Assembly (NCBI RefSeq): GCF_019468465.1
Contig: NZ_CP080519.1
Coordinates: 5,945,001 to 6,009,000 of the forward strand
Origin: Amycolatopsis sp. DSM 110486
Lineage (GTDB): Bacteria; Actinomycetota; Actinomycetes; Mycobacteriales; Pseudonocardiaceae
Reading direction: 5' to 3'
Length of the DNA stretch: 64,000 nt
In this document: one piece after another, positions 46,924 through 55,144 of the stretch
How the letters are laid out: every line of letters starts with the position of its first letter
How positions within the stretch are numbered: position 1 is the stretch's first letter
The notes under the pieces: generated by a model
Database searches by the model: none
What the model was told of the DNA's origin: nothing
Seen by the model: only the letters and a program-made list of their open reading frames with translations
Made by a program: the position numbers and the translations under genes

Positions 46924-47988
46924 GTGCAGTCGCATCCAGTGAAGCGCGTGGTGTCAGGTGCCCTCGCGGCAGCTTCGGTGATCGCCATGGTCACCATCGC
47001 CCAGCCCTCGGCCACGGCCATCGCAGCTCCCATCCCCGCCCTCCAGACCCCGCCCGACTCCGGTTCGGACGCCCTCGCGAAGTACCGCGACCTCGCCTCG
47101 CAGGCCGAAAAGGCCAACGAGGACCTCCTCAAGGCCCAGGACGACCAAGCGGCCCGCCAGAAGGACCTCGACAAGGCCAACGGCGACGTCGAGAACGCGA
47201 AGAAGTCCGCGCAGCAGGCCGAGAACAACGAGAAGCTCTACCGCGTCGACGTCGACAAGTTCGCCGGCGCCTCGTTCCTCAGCGGCGTGCAGATGAACAA
47301 GCTCTCGGCGCTGCTCGCGGGCACGTCGACGCAGGAGTTCCTCGAGCGTTCTTCCGCGCTGGACCAGATCGCGTCCCAGAAGGACGCCGCGCTCGACGCG
47401 CTGGCCGGTGCCGTGAAGCAGGCTCAGGACGCCACGAAGCTGGCCGCCGACGCCGCCAAGCGCGCGACGGACGCCCGTGACGCGGCTGCGAAGCTGGCGA
47501 ACGACATCAAGACCAAGCAGAAGACGCTCAAAGACCAGATCGACCAGCTCAAGAAGACCGAGCCCGCGCTGTCCACACTGGACCAGGCCCTGCGCGGCGA
47601 CAAGGGCAGCGCCCCGCCGGTGAACATCAAGGCGCCCGGGCCCGCGGCCCAGGCGGCCGTGGACGCGGCGCTGAGCCGTCTCGGCGACGCCTACGTGTGG
47701 GGCGCCACCGGCCCGAGCACGTTCGACTGCTCGGGCCTGATGCAGTGGGCCTACCGGCAGGCGGGCATCACGCTGCCTCGCTCGAGCCGGGAGCAGTCGA
47801 CCTTCGGCACCCCGATCCCGCGCAGCCAGCTCCAGCCGGGCGACCTGGTGTTCTACTACACCCCGGTCTCCCACGTGGGCATGTACATCGGCGAAGGCAA
47901 GATGGTGCACGCTCCGACCACCGGCGACGTCGTGAAGATCTCGCCGCTGCAGAGCCAGTACGTGGGCGCCCGCCGCCCCAGCAGCTGA
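46924..47988 (+). CDS. Secreted NlpC/P60 peptidoglycan hydrolase with coiled coil
   Basis: A 354-residue exported D,L-endopeptidase that cleaves stem peptides in peptidoglycan, of RipA/RipC style. Order: signal peptide ('VVSGALAAASVIAMVTIAQPSATAIAAP', cleavage near residue 35), long coiled coil (about 45-215, Lys/Asp/Ala heptads), linker, and NlpC/P60 domain with catalytic Cys in 'STFDCSGLMQWAYRQAG', His in 'VSHVGMYIG' and a third His in 'VHAPTTG'. Start GTG 46924 has AAAGGAG upstream. The coiled coil commonly acts as an inhibitory or FtsEX-binding lid. It resembles Rv2190c (from memory), which is likewise beside pimB. Confidence 0.94.
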   Translation: MQSHPVKRVVSGALAAASVIAMVTIAQPSATAIAAPIPALQTPPDSGSDALAKYRDLASQAEKANEDLLKAQDDQAARQKDLDKANGDVENAKKSAQQAENNEKLYRVDVDKFAGASFLSGVQMNKLSALLAGTSTQEFLERSSALDQIASQKDAALDALAGAVKQAQDATKLAADAAKRATDARDAAAKLANDIKTKQKTLKDQIDQLKKTEPALSTLDQALRGDKGSAPPVNIKAPGPAAQAAVDAALSRLGDAYVWGATGPSTFDCSGLMQWAYRQAGITLPRSSREQSTFGTPIPRSQLQPGDLVFYYTPVSHVGMYIGEGKMVHAPTTGDVVKISPLQSQYVGARRPSS

Positions 47989-48004
47989 GCAGCAACCCTT
48001 CCCT

Positions 48005-48046
48005 GACCACGGGGCGGTACCGCGCACGCGGTGCCGCCCCGTGGTC
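48005..48046. terminator. Terminator after the NlpC/P60 gene
   Basis: Arms 48005-48024 and 48027-48046 form a 20-bp stem with one wobble. It is 16 nt past the stop and 46 nt before the PimB start. Confidence 0.88.
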
Positions 48047-48080
48047 GTTGGTGGGCCACAGCGCCGGCGAGCGTGCCCAG

Positions 48081-48092
48081 TAGCCTGCCCGT
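48081..48092 (+). promoter_or_regulatory. Leaderless promoter of the pimB gene
   Basis: TAGCCT at 48081-48086 lies exactly 6 nt before the GTG start at 48093 with no ribosome binding site. Confidence 0.5.
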
Positions 48093-49250
48093 GTGCTGAG
48101 GACGCTGCTCGTGACCAACGACTTCCCGCCGCGGCCCGGGGGGATCCAGAACTACCTCAACTCGCTCGCCACGCGGCTCCCGGCCGACGACCTGGTGGTC
48201 TACGCGCCGTCGTGGGAAGGGAAAGCCGGCTCGCACGTCGACTTCGACGCCGAGGCGCCGTTCGAGGTCGTGCGGCACCCGACGTCGCTGATGCTGCCGA
48301 CGCCCGACGTGCTGCGCCGCGCGAAGCAGATCATGCGGGCCCGCGACTGCGAAGCCGTGTGGTTCGGTGCGGCCGCGCCGCTGGCGCTGCTGGGGCACCC
48401 GCTGCGCCAGGCCGGCGCGAGGCGGGTCGTCGCGTCCACGCACGGGCACGAGGTCGGCTGGTCGATGCTGCCGGGTTCGCGCCAGGCGCTGCGGCGCATC
48501 GGCGACACGGTCGACGTGCTCACCTACGTCAGCAAGTACACGCGCCGCCGCTTCGGCGCGGCGTTCGGGCCGATGGCGGGGCTCGAGATGCTGCCGTCCG
48601 GCGTCGACACCACGCTCTTCGCGCCCGACGCGGGGGCGCGCGAGGAGATCCGCGCCCGCCACGGCCTGGGCGACCGGCCGACGGTCGTGTGCGTGTCGAG
48701 GCTCGTGCCGCGCAAGGGCCAGGACATGCTCATCCGCACGCTGCCGGAGCTGCGCAAGCGCGTGCCGGACGTGGCGCTGCTGCTGGTCGGCGGCGGTCCG
48801 TACCGCAAGCGGCTCACGGAGCTCGTCGCCGAGCTCGACGTGGCCGACAACGTGGTCATCACCGGCTCCGTGCCGTGGGCCGAGCTGCCGGCGCACTACA
48901 ACGCGGGCGACGTCTTCGCGATGCCCGCGCGCACCCGCGGCAAGGGGCTCGACGTGGAGGCGCTGGGGATCGTCTACCTGGAGGCGTCGGCGACCGGCTT
49001 GCCCGTGGTGGCCGGCACGTCGGGCGGCGCGCCCGAGGCGGTGCTCGACGAGGTGACCGGTCACGTCGTGGACGGTCGCGACGTCGGCCAGCTGCGCGAC
49101 ACCCTCGAGGCCCTCCTGTCCGACCCCGTGCGGGCCCGCCGCATGGGCGAGGCGGGGCGCGCGTGGGTCGCGGAGAACTGGCGCTGGGACACGATGGCGC
49201 AGCGCCTGTCCGGCCTGCTGGACGGCGATCCGGTCGCCGCCGTGCGCTAG
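48093..49250 (+). CDS. pimB: Phosphatidylinositol mannoside mannosyltransferase, GT4 family
   Basis: A GT-B glycosyltransferase of 385 residues. N-terminal 'TNDFPPRPGGIQNYLNSLATRL' is the acceptor-side loop, and the C-terminal half holds 'CVSRLVPRKGQDMLIRTLPE' and the donor EX7E motif in 'EALGIVYLEASATGLPVV'. It probably adds the second mannose from GDP-mannose to phosphatidylinositol monomannoside at the inner membrane face, as for Rv2188c/PimB (from memory, same neighbours). The presence implies an envelope with phosphatidylinositol mannosides. GTG start, leaderless promoter. Confidence 0.9.
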   Translation: MLRTLLVTNDFPPRPGGIQNYLNSLATRLPADDLVVYAPSWEGKAGSHVDFDAEAPFEVVRHPTSLMLPTPDVLRRAKQIMRARDCEAVWFGAAAPLALLGHPLRQAGARRVVASTHGHEVGWSMLPGSRQALRRIGDTVDVLTYVSKYTRRRFGAAFGPMAGLEMLPSGVDTTLFAPDAGAREEIRARHGLGDRPTVVCVSRLVPRKGQDMLIRTLPELRKRVPDVALLLVGGGPYRKRLTELVAELDVADNVVITGSVPWAELPAHYNAGDVFAMPARTRGKGLDVEALGIVYLEASATGLPVVAGTSGGAPEAVLDEVTGHVVDGRDVGQLRDTLEALLSDPVRARRMGEAGRAWVAENWRWDTMAQRLSGLLDGDPVAAVR

Positions 49251-49256
49251 GGCTCG

Positions 49257-49883
49257 TCAGGGCTCGTACACGGCCGGGTGGCGCGGGTCGTCGACGCGGA
49301 CCGTGACGTCGGCGAGCGCGCCCGGGTCGACCTCCGACTCGTAGCGCTCGTACGCGGGCAGCGCCCACGCGTCGTCGTCGGGCAGGCGGCGGTGCAGCGC
49401 GGCGGGGGAGAGCCACAGGTGCACCACGAGGTCGAACGCGAGGCCGGCGCCGAGCAGGAACTCGCCGTTGACGAGCACCACGCCGCCTTCCGGCACGGGC
49501 ACGCGCGCCATCCGCGTGGCGCGGTCGCGCTCGGTGTCCCACAGCGCCGGCAGCACCTCGCCGCTGCCTTCGCCGGCGAGCGGGTCGAGGACCTCCCGGC
49601 GCAGGGCGCCGAGGTCGAGCCAGTCGGTGTAGCGCGCGTCGGGGTTGCGCTTGCCGTGCTCGAAGCGCAGCGACGCCGGACGCAGGAACCCGCTCGCGGG
49701 CACGCGCACCGCGGCGCGGCCCAGCAGCCGCAACGGGTCCACGAGCGCGTCGGCGAGACCCGCGGTATCGGTGGCATCGTCGGCGCCGTCCACGGCGACC
49801 GCCAGCCGGCGGTGCGGCAAGGCCGCGACGCGCTCGGTCAGCTCGGCGGCCAGCACGTCGGGGGAGATGGGTCGGTAGCGCAC
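49257..49883 (-). CDS. Uridine kinase-like protein with a degenerate P-loop
   Basis: A 208-residue protein with the layout of actinobacterial uridine kinase-like proteins: 'RRLAVAVDGADDATDTAGLADALVDPL', an Asp-rich 'NGEFLLGAGLAFDLVVHLWLSPAAL', and 'HPAVYEP' at the end. The Walker A Gly-Lys-Thr is missing: residues 33-40 read GADDATDT. ATP binding in the normal way is therefore doubtful. GTG 49883 is preferred; the open frame reaches 49946. It converges on pimB with a 6-nt gap. It may be a pseudo-kinase or have a different nucleotide site. Confidence 0.7.
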   Translation of the reverse strand: MRYRPISPDVLAAELTERVAALPHRRLAVAVDGADDATDTAGLADALVDPLRLLGRAAVRVPASGFLRPASLRFEHGKRNPDARYTDWLDLGALRREVLDPLAGEGSGEVLPALWDTERDRATRMARVPVPEGGVVLVNGEFLLGAGLAFDLVVHLWLSPAALHRRLPDDDAWALPAYERYESEVDPGALADVTVRVDDPRHPAVYEP

Positions 49884-49978
49884 GGAAACCCATCCTGCCC
49901 GCGAGCGCCACACAGCACACCGGCGCGTGGGCATACTGGGAGGCACGAGACCAGTCAGACGGAAACCTTGGGGGCGAA

Positions 49979-51187
49979 GTGGCCGTCGAAGAAATTCCCG
50001 TGATCGACGACAAGTTCATGCAGCACACGCACGAGACGCTGGGGCGGTTTCACGACCAGGGCGCCGTGTGCCCGATCCGCATGCCGCACGGCACACCGTC
50101 TTACCTCGTGACGGGCTACGACGAGGCGCGGGCGCTGCTCGCGGACCCGCGGCTGAGCAAGGACAATCGCGGCGCCTACGACCTGATGATCGCGAAGGCC
50201 GGGGGCGAGAACATCAACCGGTCCTTCGGCCAGCTGCTCGGCGCGCACATGCTCAACACCGACGCGCCGGACCACACACGGCTGCGCAAGCTCGTGAACA
50301 AGGCGTTCACCTCGCGGGCGATCGCCGGGCTGCGCCCGCGCATCGAGCAGATCACCACCGAGCTGCTCGATGCGATGGAGGAGCACGAGCAGGTCGACCT
50401 CATGGCCGCGTTCGCGGGCCCGGTGCCGATCACCGTGATCTGCGAGCTGCTCGGCGTGCGCGAGGAGGACCGCGGCGAGTTCACCGGCTGGTCCAACATC
50501 CTGCTGGGCGCGGGCGACCTCGACGAGATGCAGGCGGCCGCGGTGGCCATGCACACCTACCTCGTGGGGCTGGTCGCGCAGAAGCGCGCCGAACCGGGCG
50601 AAGATCTGCTCTCGGGCCTCGTGCAGGCCACCGACGAAGGCGATTCGCTGAGCGAGGAAGAGCTCGTCGCGATGGCCTTCCTGCTGCTCGTCGCGGGCCA
50701 CGAGACCACCGTGAACCTGATCGGCAACGCGGTGGTGGCGTTGCTTCGCGCGCCCGAGCAGCGCGCGAAGCTGGTGGCGGACCCGTCGCTGATGCCCGGC
50801 GCCGTCGAGGAGTTCCTGCGTTTCGACGGGCCCATCAACATCGCCACCCTCCGCTACACCGTCGAGGACGTGGAGGTCGGCGACCACAAGATCCCCGCGG
50901 GTGAGTTCGTGCAGGTCTCGCTGCTCGCCGCCAACCGCGACGAGGGCCGCTTCCCCGACCCGGCCGACCTCGACGTCACGCGCGCGGCCGGCGGCCACCT
51001 CGCCTTCGGCCACGGCATCCACTACTGCGTCGGCGCCCCGCTGGCGCGCATGGAGGCGGAGATCGCGCTCACGGCGCTGCTCGCGCGCTTCCCGCAGCTG
51101 CGAGCGGCCGTGCCGGAGGAGGACCTGGTCTACCGCACGAGCCCGCTGGTGCACGGCGTCAAGACGCTGCCCGTGCTGCTCCGCTGA
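49979..51187 (+). CDS. Cytochrome P450
   Basis: A soluble bacterial class I P450 of 402 residues. I-helix oxygen-binding AGHETT, the ExxR pair in EEFLR, and haem-ligand FGHGIHYCVGAPLARME with the axial Cys are all present. It needs separate ferredoxin and reductase, none of which are nearby. Style is of the CYP105/CYP107 families. It stands 44 nt upstream of bioA on the same strand. A P450 (BioI, CYP107H) makes pimelate in the Bacillus subtilis biotin operon, so a biotin role is possible, but the P450 may simply be a neighbour. GTG 49979 has a GGGGG-type ribosome binding site. Confidence 0.95.
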   Translation: MAVEEIPVIDDKFMQHTHETLGRFHDQGAVCPIRMPHGTPSYLVTGYDEARALLADPRLSKDNRGAYDLMIAKAGGENINRSFGQLLGAHMLNTDAPDHTRLRKLVNKAFTSRAIAGLRPRIEQITTELLDAMEEHEQVDLMAAFAGPVPITVICELLGVREEDRGEFTGWSNILLGAGDLDEMQAAAVAMHTYLVGLVAQKRAEPGEDLLSGLVQATDEGDSLSEEELVAMAFLLLVAGHETTVNLIGNAVVALLRAPEQRAKLVADPSLMPGAVEEFLRFDGPINIATLRYTVEDVEVGDHKIPAGEFVQVSLLAANRDEGRFPDPADLDVTRAAGGHLAFGHGIHYCVGAPLARMEAEIALTALLARFPQLRAAVPEEDLVYRTSPLVHGVKTLPVLLR

Positions 51188-51219
51188 GCTCTTGTGCGCG
51201 GAGCGGGCGGGGCGGCACG

Positions 51220-51231
51220 TAGGGTCGGCGC
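51220..51231 (+). promoter_or_regulatory. Leaderless promoter of bioA
   Basis: TAGGGT at 51220-51225 is 6 nt before the GTG start at 51232, and there is no ribosome binding site. Confidence 0.5.
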
Positions 51232-52518
51232 GTGGACTCCAGCGCCGACCACCTGCTCGCCCTCGACGCCGCGCACGTGTGGCACCCGTACGCGCCGATG
51301 CCGGGACGGGTGGCGCCGCTGCTCGTCTCCGAGGCGAGCGGGGTGCGGCTGAAGCTGGCGGACGGCCGTGAGCTCGTCGACGGCATGTCGTCGTGGTGGG
51401 CGGCGGTGCACGGCTACCGGCACCCGGTGCTCGACGCGGCGCTGGCCGAGCAGGCCGGGCGGATGAGCCACGTGATGTTCGGCGGCCTCACGCACGAGCC
51501 GGCGATCACGCTCGCCAAGACCCTTGTGGACCTCACGCCCGAGGGTCTCGAGCACGTGTTCCTGTGCGACTCCGGCTCGGTCTCGGTCGAGGTCGCCGTC
51601 AAGATGTGCCTGCAGTACCAGCGTTCGCGCGGGTTGCCGGAGAAGCGGCGGCTGCTCACGTGGCGCGGTGGCTACCACGGTGACACGTTCACGCCCATGA
51701 GCGTCTGCGACCCCGACGGCGGCATGCATTCGCTGTGGCGCGGAGTCCTGCCGGAACAGGTGTTCGTGCCCGAACCGCCGGCCGGCTTCGACGCGCCGGT
51801 TGACCAGTCCTATGTGGACATTCTCGCCACCGCGCTGGAGAAGCACGCGCACGAGCTGGCCGCGGTGATCGTGGAACCCGTGGTGCAGGGCGCGGGCGGG
51901 ATGCGTTTCCACCACCCCGGCTACTTGCGCGCGCTGCGCGAGCTCACGCGCGAGCACGACGTGCTGCTCGTGTTCGACGAGATCGCCACCGGCTTCGGGC
52001 GCACGGGCCGGATGTTCGCGGCCGAGCACGCCGGCGTGACGCCCGACGTGCTGTGCCTCGGCAAGGCGCTCACCGGCGGCTACCTCACGATGGCCGCGGC
52101 GCTGTGCACGCCCGAGATCGCCGCCGGCATCGCGCGAGGTGACCTGCCGGTGCTGGCCCACGGGCCGACGTTCATGGGCAACCCGCTGGCCTCCGCCGTC
52201 GCCAACGCGTCGCTCGGGCTGCTGGCCGAGGGCCGGTGGCGCTCGGACGTCTCGCGGATCGAGGATGGGTTGCGGCGTGGTCTCGAGCCGGCGTGGGACC
52301 TGCCGAACGTGCGCGATGTGCGGGTGCTCGGCGCGATCGGCGTGCTGCAGCTCGACCACGAGGTCGACCTCGGCGTGGCCACCGACATCGTGACGGCGGA
52401 GGGCGCGTGGCTGCGGCCGTTCCGCGACCTCGTGTACGCGATGCCGCCGTACGTCACGGACGACGCGGACCTGGCCGTGATCACCGGTGCGATGCTCGCG
52501 GCGGCTGAAAAAGCCTGA
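51232..52518 (+). CDS. bioA: Adenosylmethionine-8-amino-7-oxononanoate aminotransferase
   Basis: A PLP fold-type I aminotransferase converting KAPA to DAPA with S-adenosylmethionine as amino donor. In 428 residues: 'HVWHPYAPM' and '[13 protein letters not shown]' (BioA-specific active-site Trp and Tyr), '[11 protein letters not shown]' binding the PLP ring, and the Schiff-base Lys in '[12 protein letters not shown]'. Start GTG 51232 by leaderless promoter. Next downstream on the same strand are two SulP-carbonic anhydrase genes, then bioD and bioB. BioF, the preceding enzyme, is not found here. Confidence 0.96.
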   Translation: MDSSADHLLALDAAHVWHPYAPMPGRVAPLLVSEASGVRLKLADGRELVDGMSSWWAAVHGYRHPVLDAALAEQAGRMSHVMFGGLTHEPAITLAKTLVDLTPEGLEHVFLCDSGSVSVEVAVKMCLQYQRSRGLPEKRRLLTWRGGYHGDTFTPMSVCDPDGGMHSLWRGVLPEQVFVPEPPAGFDAPVDQSYVDILATALEKHAHELAAVIVEPVVQGAGGMRFHHPGYLRALRELTREHDVLLVFDEIATGFGRTGRMFAAEHAGVTPDVLCLGKALTGGYLTMAAALCTPEIAAGIARGDLPVLAHGPTFMGNPLASAVANASLGLLAEGRWRSDVSRIEDGLRRGLEPAWDLPNVRDVRVLGAIGVLQLDHEVDLGVATDIVTAEGAWLRPFRDLVYAMPPYVTDDADLAVITGAMLAAAEKA

Positions 52519-52696
52519 ATTCACCCGGTCGAGTGTGACCGCGGCCATAAGAAACGGGCTGCATACTGTGAGTCACGTAAAGTTGCCGGAACTCTGGGGT
52601 TTCCACGCGATCAGGTCTGAGCCGCTTCGTGAGTTTCTGACGGATTGGTGAGCTTTGCCGGAAACGTCCTAGTTCTCCGGTTCACAAGCAAACCTG

Positions 52697-52736
52697 AAGA
52701 TCGTTCGCGTAGCGGACTTTTCGATCTTTTTCCGCT
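52697..52736 (+). promoter_or_regulatory. Interlocking hairpins just before sulP copy 1
   Basis: AAGATCG (52697-52703) pairs with CGATCTT (52722-52728), followed by T-rich sequence as in an intrinsic terminator. AGCGGA (52711-52716) pairs with TCCGCT (52731-52736), crossing the first stem. The two could alternate or form a pseudoknot 11 nt before the ATG at 52748, where no ribosome binding site is seen. An attenuation-type control is possible. Confidence 0.4.
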
Positions 52737-52747
52737 TTCCTGTCGCC

Positions 52748-55006
52748 ATGATCGAGATCGTTCGTGGCGAGCACGACACCGGACCCCCGTCGCGCCGCGC
52801 CCAAGCCAACCGGACCCTCCAGAACATCCTGCGCCACGACGTGCCGGCCTCGCTGGTCGTCTTCCTCGTGGCCGTGCCGCTCTCTCTCGGCGTCGCCCTC
52901 GCTGTCGGCGCGCCACTCCTCGCGGGCCTCGTCTCCGCCGTCGTCGGCGGCTTGGTCGCGAGCCTGCTCGGCGGGTCGGCCCTGCAGGTCAGCGGGCCGT
53001 CCGCAGCCCTGACCGTGGTGCTCGCCGACACCATCGCCACCTACGGCTGGGCCGTCACCTGCGCCGTGACCGTCGGCGCCGGCCTGCTGCAGATCCTTTT
53101 CGGGCTCCTGCGCTTCGCCCGCGCCGCGCTGGCCATCTCACCCGCGATCGTCCACGGCCTGCTGGCCGGCATCGGCGTGACGATCGTGCTCGGCCAGCTC
53201 CACGTGGTGCTCGGCGGCCGGGCCCAGGGCTCCGCGCTCGCGAACCTCGCGGCGCTGCCCGGGCAGATCGTCGGCCACCACGACCAGGCCGTGCTGATCG
53301 GCGTGCTCACCGTCGCGATCCTGCTGGTGTGGCCGAAGCTGCCGGCGCCGGTGCGGAAGGTGCCGGGGCCGCTGGCCGCCGTCACGGTCGCGACGGGGCT
53401 GTCCGTCGCCGCCGGGATGTCGTTGCCGCGCGTGGACCTGCCCGCCGCGCTGCCGTCGTTCGGGTTTGTGCCGCAGCTGCCTTCGGGCGGCTGGAGCGGC
53501 GTGGCCTTCGCAGCCGTCACGGTCGCGCTCATCGCGAGCCTGGAGAGCCTGCTTTCCGCGGTGTCCATCGACAAGCTGCGCGGCGGGCGCCACACGGACC
53601 TCAACCGTGAGCTCATCGGCCAGGGCGCCGGCAACGTCGCGTCCGGCGCGCTCGGCGGGCTGCCCGTGACCGGCGTGATCGTGCGGACCATGACCAACTA
53701 CGAGGCCGGCGCGAAGACCCGCGCGTCGGCGCTGCTGCACTCGTGCTGGATCCTCGGGTTCTGCCTGCTGCTCACCGGCGTGCTGCGCTACATTCCGCTC
53801 GCCGCGCTGGCCGGGCTGCTCGTGTACGTGGGCGCCAAGCTCGTGAACCTCCCGGCGCTGAAGGAAGTGCTGCGCCACGGCGACCTCGCGGTGTATGCGG
53901 TGACGCTCGTCGGCGCGGTGTTCGTGAACCTGCTGACCGGCGTCGCGGCCGGCGTGCTGCTGGCGCTCGCGTTCATGCTGCGGCGGATGGTCCACTCCGG
54001 CGTGCACGTGGAGACGGGCGAGCGCGGCACGCGCGTGGTGATCGAGGGCGCGCTCACGTTCCTTTCGGTGCCCCGCTTGACGAAGGTGCTCGCCGGCGTG
54101 CCCGAGCGCGCCGACGTGACGCTGGAGCTGCTCGTGGACTACCTCGACCACGCGGCGTTCGACTGCCTGCGCGGCTGGCAGCAGGCGCACGTGAAAGCCG
54201 GCGGCACGGTGACCGTCGACGAGATCGGGCACCCCTGGTATGGCCGCGGCAGCTCCGGCGAGCCCACCGTGCGACGCAGCCTCGCGGCGCGCGTGCTGCC
54301 GCGGTGGCTCGCGCCGTGGTCGCAGTGGCAGGCCGAGCACGTTTCGCTGCCCGGACCGCGGGACGGCGCCTCGCCGTTGTCCCGTGGCGCATCGGAGTTC
54401 CAACGCCGCACCGCGCCACTGCTGCGCGACACCCTCAGCGGCCTCGCGCACGGCCAGCAGCCGCACACCCTTTTCATCACCTGTGGCGACGCGCGGATCG
54501 TGCCCAACCTGATCACCACGTCGGGCCCGGGCGACCTGTTCGCGGTGCGCAACATCGGCAACCTCGTCCCCGCCGCCGGCGACGGAACCGACTCCTCGGT
54601 GGGCGCGGCCGTCGAGTACGCCGTGGGGGTGCTCAAGGTGCCCGAGATCGTGGTGTGCGGCCACTCCTCGTGCGGCGCGATGAAGGCGCTCCTCGGGCAG
54701 GCCCCCGAGGGCCTCACGCGCCTCGGCAACTGGCTGCGCCACGGCGAACCCACCCTCCGTCGCCGCGCATCGGAGGCGGCCTTGCTGCTCGACGGCCGGC
54801 GCCCGACCGCCGAGTGCGACCAGCTGGCGCTGCACAACGTCGTCCAGCAACTCGACCACCTCCGCACCCACCCGGTCGTGGCCGACGCCCTGGCCGCCGG
54901 CGACCTGACGCTGACGGGCATGTACTTCGACGTCGGCGCCGCCCAGGTCTCGTTGCTGGACGCAGCTCACCGCAGCTTCGTCCCGGCCGGCTCGACGGTG
55001 CACTGA
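52748..55006 (+). CDS. SulP family anion transporter fused to beta-carbonic anhydrase, copy 1
   Basis: A 752-residue fusion. Residues about 20-410 are the SulP membrane domain with some 10-12 helices ('VPASLVVFLVAVPLSLGVAL', 'GLLAGIGVTIVLGQLHVVLGG', 'AGLLVYVGAKLVNLPALKE'). Residues about 420-500 are STAS-like. Residues about 550-752 are a beta-carbonic anhydrase with zinc ligands Cys579, His639, Cys642 and the Asp581-Arg583 dyad (CGDAR, GHSSCGAM). SulP-CA fusions are believed to take up bicarbonate and interconvert it with CO2. It follows bioA and shows about the same architecture as copy 2. Confidence 0.93.
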   Translation: MIEIVRGEHDTGPPSRRAQANRTLQNILRHDVPASLVVFLVAVPLSLGVALAVGAPLLAGLVSAVVGGLVASLLGGSALQVSGPSAALTVVLADTIATYGWAVTCAVTVGAGLLQILFGLLRFARAALAISPAIVHGLLAGIGVTIVLGQLHVVLGGRAQGSALANLAALPGQIVGHHDQAVLIGVLTVAILLVWPKLPAPVRKVPGPLAAVTVATGLSVAAGMSLPRVDLPAALPSFGFVPQLPSGGWSGVAFAAVTVALIASLESLLSAVSIDKLRGGRHTDLNRELIGQGAGNVASGALGGLPVTGVIVRTMTNYEAGAKTRASALLHSCWILGFCLLLTGVLRYIPLAALAGLLVYVGAKLVNLPALKEVLRHGDLAVYAVTLVGAVFVNLLTGVAAGVLLALAFMLRRMVHSGVHVETGERGTRVVIEGALTFLSVPRLTKVLAGVPERADVTLELLVDYLDHAAFDCLRGWQQAHVKAGGTVTVDEIGHPWYGRGSSGEPTVRRSLAARVLPRWLAPWSQWQAEHVSLPGPRDGASPLSRGASEFQRRTAPLLRDTLSGLAHGQQPHTLFITCGDARIVPNLITTSGPGDLFAVRNIGNLVPAAGDGTDSSVGAAVEYAVGVLKVPEIVVCGHSSCGAMKALLGQAPEGLTRLGNWLRHGEPTLRRRASEAALLLDGRRPTAECDQLALHNVVQQLDHLRTHPVVADALAAGDLTLTGMYFDVGAAQVSLLDAAHRSFVPAGSTVH

Positions 55007-55013
55007 CCAGCTG

Positions 55014-55037
55014 GGCCGGTGCGCACACGCACCGGCC
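55014..55037. terminator. Hairpin after sulP copy 1
   Basis: GGCCGGTGCG (55014-55023) and CGCACCGGCC (55028-55037) make a perfect 10-bp stem with a 4-nt loop, 8 nt past the stop. Confidence 0.7.
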
Positions 55038-55056
55038 AGTGGTCGAGCTCCCGCGC

Positions 55057-55133
55057 AACCCGAGAGTGGGGTGTCCGATAAAAATTCATGCCATCAGGTG
55101 GGACATAGCGGACATTTAACCCACACTCGGGTT
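55057..55133. repeat. 77-bp nested inverted-repeat element between the two sulP genes
   Basis: The outer arms AACCCGAGAGTGGG (55057-55070) and CCCACACTCGGGTT (55120-55133) pair at 13 of 14 positions. Inner arms TGTCCG (55072-55077) and CGGACA (55109-55114) pair perfectly. The core ('ataaaaattcatg') is unusually AT-rich for this genome. It ends 11 nt before the copy 2 ATG. It may be a REP- or MITE-like repeat, a regulatory RNA structure or an operator. Confidence 0.55.
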
Positions 55134-55144
55134 ACCTGGTGATC

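Noticed and set aside
46623..47480. A 285-codon frame through the NlpC/P60 leader
   Set aside because: It runs out of frame into the hydrolase gene and has an Arg/Gly-rich shadow composition.
49979..51187. Secondary-metabolite cluster suggested by the P450
   Set aside because: No polyketide, peptide, terpene or tailoring genes stand around it; neighbours are primary metabolism.
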